Shown: positions 8,574-14,614 of the stretch, piece after piece
How the letters are laid out: each line of letters starts with the position of its first letter
Position numbering within the stretch: position 1 is the stretch's first letter
Assembly: GCA_019118605.1 (NCBI GenBank)
Contig: DWYP01000045.1
Location: 1-37,263, forward strand
Origin: Candidatus Alistipes faecavium
GTDB taxonomy: Bacteria; Bacteroidota; Bacteroidia; Bacteroidales; Rikenellaceae
Direction of reading: 5' to 3'
DNA length: 37,263 bases
The notes under the pieces: model-generated
Seen by the model: the letters and a program-made list of their open reading frames with translations, nothing else
The model's database searches: none
Told to the model about the DNA's origin: nothing
Position numbers and translations under genes: made by a program

Positions 8574-9384
8574 GATGGTATTCCAACAGCCCTTCTGCGG
8601 GCGATTCGACGATTTTTTCGACCTTGTATCCCTCCTCGGCGAGGGTCTCGCGCAGCAGCTGGGCGAAGTGCCCGGCGATGCCGCCGACGAACGACACGGG
8701 CAGCCCCGCGGGATAGCGGCTCAGGTTGCGGCGCGCGAAGTCGCGGAACGAGGCGGCGACCATCCCGCGGATCTCCGGGCGGTCGGTGTGCGCGAGGATG
8801 AAGGGCGCGAAGGAGGCCAGGAAGCGGTTGGCGTATGGCTCGCGGTAGACGCGGCGGATAATCTCCTCGTAGGTGAGTCCGTGTGCCTCGAGGAACTCCT
8901 CGCGCAGGGGGATATGGCCCTTGAAGATGCCGTTCACGAGGTTGCGTCCCAGGACGGCGCCGCTGCCCTCGTCGCCGAGGACATACCCCAGCGGGGGGAC
9001 GTTCTGCAGGATCTCGCCCCGGCGGCAGTGGCACGAGTTGGCTCCCGTTCCGAGGATGCAGGCGATGCCTTCGCCGCGCCCGTAGAGGGCCAGCGCCGCG
9101 GCCTGCAGATCCGATTCGACGTGCACGTCGGCCTTCGGGAATTTTGCCGCCAGTTCGCTGCGGAGTTTCTCGCTCGCTTCGGGGAGGGCGGGGCCGCATC
9201 CCGCGCCGTAGAAGTACACGGACTCCACCCCGCCGAGTGCGGGAAGCTGCTCGAGGACGGAGCGAATCTGTTCGCGGGTGTGCTGGATGGCATTGATGCC
9301 GATCGTACGGATCCGGCGCGTTTCGCCGGGGCTGTCGAGGATCCACGTGCACTTGGTGGATCCGCTGTCTGCAATGAGGATCAT
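8560..9384 (-). CDS. murK: BadF/BadG-type sugar kinase, probable N-acetylmuramic acid (GlcNAc/MurNAc) kinase
   Basis: 274 residues of the ASKHA/BadF-BcrA kinase fold: phosphate-1 loop IADSGSTKCTW at the N-terminus, phosphate-2 loop ILGTGANSC at about 130, GDEGSGAVLG after it and adenosine motif FVGGIAGHF near the C-terminus. The overlap with murQ argues that it makes MurNAc-6-phosphate for the etherase, as MurK does for MurQ in Tannerella forsythia; GlcNAc is an alternative or additional substrate. The start at 9384 is fixed because the DSGSTK loop begins 6 residues later. A TACCTTTG box ends only 4 nt before the ATG, so the transcript may be leaderless. First gene of murK-murQ-HhH, divergent from blaI. 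Confidence 0.88.
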   Translation of the reverse strand: MILIADSGSTKCTWILDSPGETRRIRTIGINAIQHTREQIRSVLEQLPALGGVESVYFYGAGCGPALPEASEKLRSELAAKFPKADVHVESDLQAAALALYGRGEGIACILGTGANSCHCRRGEILQNVPPLGYVLGDEGSGAVLGRNLVNGIFKGHIPLREEFLEAHGLTYEEIIRRVYREPYANRFLASFAPFILAHTDRPEIRGMVAASFRDFARRNLSRYPAGLPVSFVGGIAGHFAQLLRETLAEEGYKVEKIVESPAEGLLEYHHGEK

Positions 9385-9388
9385 GTCT

Positions 9389-9396
9389 CAAAGGTA
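9389..9396 (-). promoter_or_regulatory. murK -7 promoter element abutting the start codon
   Basis: TACCTTTG on the minus strand, then AGAC and the ATG. Identical to the boxes in front of blaI and lon. No good TTTG is seen 19-23 nt upstream. Confidence 0.65.
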
Positions 9397-9420
9397 GTGA
9401 ATTCTTCCCAATTCGCGCCG

Positions 9421-9430
9421 TACAGGTGTA
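9421..9430. promoter_or_regulatory. BlaI/MecI-type operator, TACAGGTGTA
   Basis: A perfect TACA-N2-TGTA palindrome in the 133-bp murK-blaI gap. TACA/TGTA is the known operator core of staphylococcal BlaI and MecI. It sits 25 bp upstream of the murK -7 box and 27 bp upstream of the blaI -33 box, where a bound repressor could affect both. The gap also contains AACTAT-N5-ATAGTT (9443-9459) and a direct repeat AAAAAATAGTT (9449-9459 and 9470-9480), 21 bp apart. Confidence 0.6.
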
Positions 9431-9456
9431 AATTTGTGAATAAACTATAAAAAATA

Positions 9457-9487
9457 GTTGCATAACGAGAAAAAATAGTTACCTTTG
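9457..9487 (+). promoter_or_regulatory. blaI promoter, GTTG-N19-TACCTTTG
   Basis: -33-like GTTG at 9457-9460, 19-nt spacer, perfect -7 TACCTTTG at 9480-9487, 30 bp before the ATG. The AATAGTT direct repeats overlap both boxes. Confidence 0.75.
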
Positions 9488-9517
9488 CGGTAACCGATCC
9501 CCCAAAAACTTCGAACG

Positions 9518-9883
9518 ATGGAAAAACTCACACGCCGGGAAGAGGAGCTGATGCGCTGCTTCTGGGAGCGCGGCCCGCTTTTCGTAAAGGATCTTGTGGC
9601 GCTTGCGCCCGAACCCAAACCGCACTTCAACACGCTGTCGACGATGGTGCGGGCCCTCGAAGCGAAGGGCTACGTCGCCCACAGGAGCTTCGGGAACACC
9701 TACCAGTACTACCCCGTGGTGAGCGAGGAGGCGTTCTCGCGGCAGACGCTCGGGAGCGTCATCAGCCGCTACTTCGAGAACTCCTACCTCGGAGCGGTCT
9801 CGGCGCTCATCGAGGAGGAAAAGATCTCGGTCGGGGAGCTTCGCGAACTGATCGAGCGCATCGAACACGAAAACCGCCGCTGA
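9518..9883 (+). CDS. blaI: BlaI/MecI/CopY-family transcriptional repressor
   Basis: 121 residues, usual for BlaI. N-terminal winged helix (LTRREEELMRCFW, KPHFNTLSTMVRALEAKGYV) followed by a C-terminal dimerisation helix region (SRYFENSYLGAVSALIEEE). BlaI repressors bind TACA/TGTA dyads and are inactivated when the partner M56 protease signals. The stop is 2 bp before the M56 gene, the standard pairing. No beta-lactamase lies nearby; the divergent neighbours are murK and murQ, so the regulon here may be peptidoglycan recycling (inference). The gene symbol is a family label. Confidence 0.92.
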   Translation: MEKLTRREEELMRCFWERGPLFVKDLVALAPEPKPHFNTLSTMVRALEAKGYVAHRSFGNTYQYYPVVSEEAFSRQTLGSVISRYFENSYLGAVSALIEEEKISVGELRELIERIEHENRR

Positions 9884-9885
9884 CC

Positions 9886-11814
9886 ATGTACGCCCTGATG
9901 ATCTACAGCCTGAAGGCCGGAGTGTGCCTGGCGGTCTTCTACCTCTTTTTCAAACTACTGCTGAGCCGCGAGACCTTCCACCGCCTGAACCGCATCGTGG
10001 TGCTGGGGGCGATGGCCGCGTCGTTCATCCTGCCGCTCTGCGTCATCACGCTCTACCGCGAGGTGCCGCTGCCGTCGCAGCCGCTTCCGGCGACTGTTGT
10101 CGAAACGGCCGCCGCGCCGGGAGCAGCCCCTGCGGCCGCCGCCTTCCCGTGGGAAGAGGCGGCAGGATGGTGCTACGCCCTCGGGGCCGCGGGCATGCTG
10201 CTCTGGATCGTCCGCTCGCTGGCGGGCATCGTGCGCGTCATCCGCCGGGGGCGCCGCGGGCGGCTCGGCGCACGGTGGACGCTCGTGGTCGTGCCGCAGG
10301 CCGTCACGCCTTTCAGCTGGGGCCGCTGGGTCGTGATCTCGGAGGAGGATCTTGCGCACAACGGCGAGGCGATCCTCTGCCACGAACAGGCGCACCTGCG
10401 CCTGCACCACTCCGCCGACCTGCTGCTCACCGATCTTGCGGGCTGCCTGCAGTGGTTCAACCCGGCGATGTGGCTGCTGCGCCGCGAGCTTCGGGCGATC
10501 CACGAATACGAGGCCGACGCGGCGGTGCTGCGCAGCGGCGTCGACGCGCGGGAATATCAGATGCTGCTTATAAGGAAAGCTGCTGGCCGGAGGTGGTACT
10601 CGGTGGCCAACAGCTTCAATCACAGTAAACTTAAAAACCGTATTACCATGATGTTACGTAAGAAATCGTCCCGATGGGCCGCGGCGCGGGCCCTGTTGCT
10701 GCTGCCGCTGGCCGCCATGGCGCTTGGCGCCTTTGCCGAAACGCGTTATGTTGTCGTTCCTGCAGCCAAAGATACGAAAAATTTGATAAAAAAGCTCGAG
10801 TTGCGGACAAAGAGCGATACCGTGGTGGCCCCGATCACCATCCACCTGCGCGGGAAGGAGGTTCAGGATCCTGCCGAACAGCCGCTGATCCTGGTCGACG
10901 GGAAGCGCGTCCCGACACTCGACACGATCCGCACGGAACGGATCGCCTCGGTGACGGTGCTGAAGGACTCTGCGGCGCTTCAGACCTACGGCGAGGAGGG
11001 TCGGCACGGCGTGATCCTTGTCGAGATGAAAAAAGATGCCGGGCCGGATGCGGAGACTTTGCAGGAGCTGGCGCAAAGTGCTGCCACACTGGGAATCCTT
11101 TTCGGCAAGATGGGACTTGTCGTTGCGGAGGGGGCGCTGGAGGCGGCCCGCGACCGCATTCCGGCGGAAGAGTATGCCAAAGCGATCGCCGACATCCGTG
11201 CGGCCCGCGCCCGTATGCAGGAGGAGCTGGGACGCGGCGAAGGGTTCGAGCTCCCCGATACGCTCGATAAAGGCGTGACCGTGATCGGCCTGGAGAATCT
11301 GAACAAGGCGACCGGAGAGCTCCAGACCTTCTTCCGGAGCGACGAGTGGAAGGAGATGCAGAAGAAGTTCACTGACTCGAAGACGTATTTCGAAAGCGAC
11401 GAATGGAAGCAGGCGCAGGAGATGCTGAAGCAGCTCGGGGAGATGGAGCTCAGCGGCTCGGCGAGCAGCCTCCGGCTTCGCGACACGCTCGATACCTGGA
11501 TCGGTGCGGCGGCTCCGTCCATTCCGGGCTGCAATACGGAGCTCGGCGCTACCGGAGGCGCGATGGTGACGGGCCCCGACGTGATGTCGAAGACCCGGTC
11601 GACCGCCGACGGGACGGTCACGGTGGTCAAGGGACGCGTGACGGCCGACTTTTCGCAGATCAGCGAGGCGAACTACCGCATCGAGCTCGACGGACAGCCG
11701 GCGACGAAGGCCGACCTGGAGCTGCTTGCGCCGGGAAAGATCCGGCGTCTGGAGCTGAGCACCCTCACCACGCCGGGCAGGAAGGGCGAGCTGCGGGTCC
11801 ACACGCGCAGGTGA
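9886..11814 (+). CDS. BlaR1-like M56 membrane metalloprotease with TonB-plug-like C-terminal modules
   Basis: 642 residues. Membrane segments at about 5-26, 36-57, 95-117 and 264-282 frame a cytoplasmic M56 zinc protease domain with HEQAH at 166-170 and the third ligand in HEYEADA at 206-212; SFNHSKLKNRI follows as in BlaR1. The extracytoplasmic C-terminus is not a penicillin-binding domain. It has a plug-like module (LVDGKRVPTL...VTVLKDSAALQTYG, ~340-395), a charged helical stretch with a doubled FxSDEWKxxQ motif, and a second shorter plug-like module at the end (ELDGQPATKADLEL...IRRLEL). Presumed role: sense an envelope signal and relieve BlaI repression. What it senses is unknown. Confidence 0.88.
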   Translation: MYALMIYSLKAGVCLAVFYLFFKLLLSRETFHRLNRIVVLGAMAASFILPLCVITLYREVPLPSQPLPATVVETAAAPGAAPAAAAFPWEEAAGWCYALGAAGMLLWIVRSLAGIVRVIRRGRRGRLGARWTLVVVPQAVTPFSWGRWVVISEEDLAHNGEAILCHEQAHLRLHHSADLLLTDLAGCLQWFNPAMWLLRRELRAIHEYEADAAVLRSGVDAREYQMLLIRKAAGRRWYSVANSFNHSKLKNRITMMLRKKSSRWAAARALLLLPLAAMALGAFAETRYVVVPAAKDTKNLIKKLELRTKSDTVVAPITIHLRGKEVQDPAEQPLILVDGKRVPTLDTIRTERIASVTVLKDSAALQTYGEEGRHGVILVEMKKDAGPDAETLQELAQSAATLGILFGKMGLVVAEGALEAARDRIPAEEYAKAIADIRAARARMQEELGRGEGFELPDTLDKGVTVIGLENLNKATGELQTFFRSDEWKEMQKKFTDSKTYFESDEWKQAQEMLKQLGEMELSGSASSLRLRDTLDTWIGAAAPSIPGCNTELGATGGAMVTGPDVMSKTRSTADGTVTVVKGRVTADFSQISEANYRIELDGQPATKADLELLAPGKIRRLELSTLTTPGRKGELRVHTRR

Positions 11815-11853
11815 CACCGGCGGTGCGCCGGGCGCGCATCCTGAAGATTTCGG

Positions 11854-11884
11854 AAGGCGGAGCGGTTCGTACCGCTCCGCCTTT
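11854..11884 (+). terminator. Terminator after the BlaI/M56 operon
   Basis: 13-bp perfect stem (11854-11866 with 11871-11883) around TCGT, followed only by a short TTT-type tract. Lies between convergent genes and may serve both, though the minus side has no T-run. Confidence 0.65.
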
Positions 11885-11942
11885 CTGGTTCCCGGCCTTT
11901 TGGTTCGGCCTTTCTGGTTTCCGTCTTTCGGGTTCCGGGCGC
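11881..11942. repeat. Degenerate ~15-bp repeat in convergent gap
   Basis: Four imperfect units of CCTTTCTGGTTCC (also CCTTTTGGTTCGG, CTTTCTGGTTTCC, CTTTCGGGTTCCG) between the terminator and the outer-membrane gene stop. Confidence 0.55.
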
Positions 11943-11946
11943 GCCG

Positions 11947-13788
11947 CTACTCGAAAGGTACGATCTCGGGACGCGTCGGGCGGTAGCGGTACTGTTCGAG
12001 GCGCGTGTAGTTCGAGAGGTCGAAGTAGTCGCAGGCGAGCAGTCCCTTCTTCCCGAGGGCGACGCCCAGCTGGATCTGCACGGTGTTGAACACCAGTCGT
12101 TCGTTACGCAGCCGGGCCCCCACGCCGATCGTCGAGACGAAATCGTTCCGGAAGATGTTCGACGAGTATCCGATGAGCCCGAAGTCTGCGAACCCGAACA
12201 GGGCGATGCGGAATCCCAGTGGCTGATAGGGCGTGAAAAAGACCGTCTCGGTGTTGAGCACCATGCGGTTCGTGCCGATGAAGTATTCGTCGAGCATCTG
12301 CAGGCCGTTGGAGGTCGTGAAGCGGATGCTTTCGTCGTTCCCGCGGCCGCGGTTCCATCCCTGGGTGTAGTTGAGCGAGAGGAACTGGCGGATGCGGCTG
12401 CGGCGCACGCTCAGCAGGTTCGAGAACCACCGCAGGTCGACATCCACGGCACTGCGGCGCCACATGCCGTTGTCGGGGTCGATGTAGCTTCCGAGGGAGA
12501 AGTTGCCCATGATGTAGCCGATGGACTGGAACGCTCCGGCCTGGTAGCTGAGTCCGAGGTAGATACCGTCGTGGAACTCTCCCCACGAATATCCCGAGGT
12601 CAGCTCGGCCTTGTATCCCGTTGCGAGGTACTCGCGCACGCCGAATCCGTAGAACATGTTCGCGGAGTAGAACTTCTCGCGGTAGAGGCCCGTGCTGAAG
12701 AGCATGACGTCCTGGTCGTGGAATGCGGGGTTCAGGTCCGGGGATACCGGAGGCCGCAGGCTCACGCGGCGGTTGTTGTAGCGCCCCGTAACGTAAAGGC
12801 TCGACTCGATGCCCCGGAAGAAGTGCGAATATCCTCCCCAGAGGTCGAAATTCCGCTGCTTGACGAGCTCCGAGGAGTCGAGTTCGATCATGTGGATCTT
12901 CTCCTTGATGTTGCTGTACGTGACGCCGGCCTCGTAGTCCGTGGGCCGGAGGAACTCCTTCTGCAGGCGCAGGTCGAGTGTCGAGTTGTAGAAATCGCGT
13001 CCTGCGGCGCAGTTCGCCGTGAAGAAGGTTCCCAGGACGTTGGGAATCTCGTATTCGACCATGTTGCCTCCGTAGGAGAAGTCGTTCCGGTCGAAGTTTG
13101 TCATGACCTTCAGGCGGTTTCCGGTTCCGAAGATGTTGGCGTCGTAGAGCCCGACCATTGTCCGCCCCTCGGAGTGCAGGGCGCCGTCGGCCGAGATCGT
13201 CCAGCTGTCGCGTGTCACGATGACGAGGTTCACGCGCGTGGAGTCGTCCGGGTCGGGCAGCACGCGCAGGTCGACATCGGCGATGTAGCTGCGCGAGCGG
13301 AGGAGCTGCTTGTTGCGCACGGCGAGCTCGGGGTCGAAGGGATCCCCGCTACTGAAGAGCAGGTCGCGGCGGATGACGCGGTCGCGCGTCAGGGCGTGGA
13401 ACTTGTTTCCCGAGCGTTCGAGCCAGCTGCCGTTCTCGTCGAAGACCTGGTGGCGTTCGATCGTGATGTATCCGATCGTCTTGCCTTCGTAGGGGCGCAG
13501 GAGTTCGGCCTCGTCGGTTACGCGTCCGCTTGCCGAGGTGTCGCGTTTCGATCCTACGAAGAGCATGTTGTAGAGGGCGCGGGGCACGGCGCGGCGGCTT
13601 GTCTTGGACTCGATGCTGTCGTAAAGGCGACGGTTGCGCTCCGAGGCCTCGTGGTTCGTAATGCGTGCGCTGTCGGGAGTGAAGCGGTCGGGCGGAGGCG
13701 CAACGGGCCCGGCCGCGAAGACGCGGGCGGCGGCCGCCAGGAACAGCAGGGTCAGCGCGAGGACGTATATGCGGAAACGGGGGTCCAT
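11947..13788 (-). CDS. BamA/TamA-family outer-membrane beta-barrel protein
   Basis: 613 residues. The signal peptide is MDPRFRIYVLALTLLFLAAA with cleavage probably near VFAAG. A POTRA-like segment follows at about 100-190 (IGYITIERHQVF, TRDRVIRRDLLFSSGDPFD, NLVIVTRDSWT), then a long beta-barrel with alternating aromatic strands. Proteins of this kind insert or export lipids or proteins at the outer membrane; the specific role is unknown and BamA itself is usually larger, with five POTRAs. The start is the ATG at 13788, since it begins the signal peptide; the frame extends upstream into non-coding sequence. A TATCTTTG box ends 7 nt before it. Monocistronic. Confidence 0.82.
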   Translation of the reverse strand: MDPRFRIYVLALTLLFLAAAARVFAAGPVAPPPDRFTPDSARITNHEASERNRRLYDSIESKTSRRAVPRALYNMLFVGSKRDTSASGRVTDEAELLRPYEGKTIGYITIERHQVFDENGSWLERSGNKFHALTRDRVIRRDLLFSSGDPFDPELAVRNKQLLRSRSYIADVDLRVLPDPDDSTRVNLVIVTRDSWTISADGALHSEGRTMVGLYDANIFGTGNRLKVMTNFDRNDFSYGGNMVEYEIPNVLGTFFTANCAAGRDFYNSTLDLRLQKEFLRPTDYEAGVTYSNIKEKIHMIELDSSELVKQRNFDLWGGYSHFFRGIESSLYVTGRYNNRRVSLRPPVSPDLNPAFHDQDVMLFSTGLYREKFYSANMFYGFGVREYLATGYKAELTSGYSWGEFHDGIYLGLSYQAGAFQSIGYIMGNFSLGSYIDPDNGMWRRSAVDVDLRWFSNLLSVRRSRIRQFLSLNYTQGWNRGRGNDESIRFTTSNGLQMLDEYFIGTNRMVLNTETVFFTPYQPLGFRIALFGFADFGLIGYSSNIFRNDFVSTIGVGARLRNERLVFNTVQIQLGVALGKKGLLACDYFDLSNYTRLEQYRYRPTRPEIVPFE

Positions 13789-13795
13789 TTTATGC

Positions 13796-13803
13796 CAAAG
13801 ATA
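13796..13803 (-). promoter_or_regulatory. Promoter -7 element of the outer-membrane protein gene
   Basis: TATCTTTG, then GCATAAA and the ATG, so the predicted transcript has almost no leader. Confidence 0.6.
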
Positions 13804-13984
13804 ACGGTTTTTTCCCGGATAACGTATATCCGCGAAGCCGATCGACCGGGTATTTTTGCCGTTCTGCGGGGCTCCGGGGTGCGGATACGAAAAATCCGCC
13901 GCATGCTGTGCGGCGGATTTTTTTCGGCTCCGGGGAACCGGGCGATATTCCATCGGCCTTCCGGACTGCCTGCATCCCGTGCAG

Positions 13985-14140
13985 TTTCTCTTTCCGTGCA
14001 GATTTTCTTTCCATGCGGGGCTTCTTCCGGCGGCGGGGCTTCTTTCCGTGCAAATCCCCTTTCCGGGCGGGGCCTCTTTCCGGGCGGAGCCTCTTTCCGT
14101 GCAAATCCTCTTTCCGGGCGGAGCTTCTTCCAGCGGCGGG
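13985..14140. repeat. 17-bp tandem repeat downstream of the DksA-like gene
   Basis: Units of the type CTTTCCGGGCGGAGCCT and CTTTCCGTGCAAATCCT recur at 13991, 14008, then (after a 1-bp shift) 14043, 14060, 14077, 14094 and 14111, giving about nine copies. Variants alternate, for example the GTGCAAATC form at 14043 and 14094. It fills most of the 358-bp gap between the outer-membrane gene and the DksA-like gene; no gene is seen there. Confidence 0.85.
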
Positions 14141-14146
14141 GTCGGT

Positions 14147-14527
14147 TTATTTGCGGCTCTCCTTGGCCTCGATGCACTCGGTGGCGTGGGGCACCTTCAT
14201 CAACCGCTCCTTGGGAATGAGCTTCCCGGTGGTCTTGCAGATTCCGTAGGTCTTGTTCTCGATGCGCACGAGCGCCATCTCGAGGTTGCGGATGAATTTC
14301 ATCTGGTGGGTTGCCAGCCGTCCGTTTTCCTCCTTGGAGAGGGTTGCGGCTCCTTCCTCGAGCACCTTGTACGTGGGCGACGTGTCTTCGGTATCGTTGT
14401 CGGCCGTATGGGTGATCGTGGCGCGCAGCAGTTCGTAATCCGCGCGTGCGTTCTCCAGCTTTTTCAGGATAAGCTGCTTGAACTCTTCGAGTTCGGCGTC
14501 GCTGTATCGGGTTTTTTCTTCTGCCAT
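14147..14527 (-). CDS. DksA/TraR-family protein with incomplete zinc site
   Basis: 126 residues. A long N-terminal helical hairpin (coiled coil, residues ~9-90) precedes the C-terminal finger region. DksA/TraR proteins enter the RNA polymerase secondary channel and act with ppGpp. The usual CxxC...CxxC finger is half lost: C97-K-T-T100 and C118-I-E-A121 keep one Cys each. The motif layout YGIC..TGKLIPKERL...PHATECIEAK is otherwise conserved, so the fold is probably kept without zinc. It follows ileS by 83 nt and has an unusually good Shine-Dalgarno (GGGAGG, 8 nt before the ATG). Confidence 0.85.
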   Translation of the reverse strand: MAEEKTRYSDAELEEFKQLILKKLENARADYELLRATITHTADNDTEDTSPTYKVLEEGAATLSKEENGRLATHQMKFIRNLEMALVRIENKTYGICKTTGKLIPKERLMKVPHATECIEAKESRK

Positions 14528-14535
14528 AGTCGTAT

Positions 14536-14614
14536 CCTCCCTGATTGGTTTATTGTAAAATTAAACAATATTTCCGATATAACCAAAATTTACCGGAAAT
14601 ATTGTGCCAATCAG
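14536..14614 (-). promoter_or_regulatory. Structured ileS-to-dksA-like leader with Shine-Dalgarno
   Basis: On the minus strand CTGATTGG (14614-14607, containing the ileS stop) pairs with CCAATCAG (14548-14541), enclosing a perfect 12-bp stem ACAATATTTCCG/CGGAAATATTGT (14605-14594 with 14576-14565). Its 17-nt loop holds TTGGTT, which can pair with AACCAA (14550-14545) as a pseudoknot that competes with the outer stem. The outer arm ends on the first G of GGGAGG. It may control translation, or the inner stem plus its TTTAATTTT tail may act as a weak ileS terminator. Confidence 0.6.

Noticed and set aside
13752..14177. Arg/Lys/Pro-rich open frames across the 17-bp repeat
   Set aside because: The period is not a multiple of three and the frame has no start signal or known domain; an artefact of the repeat.
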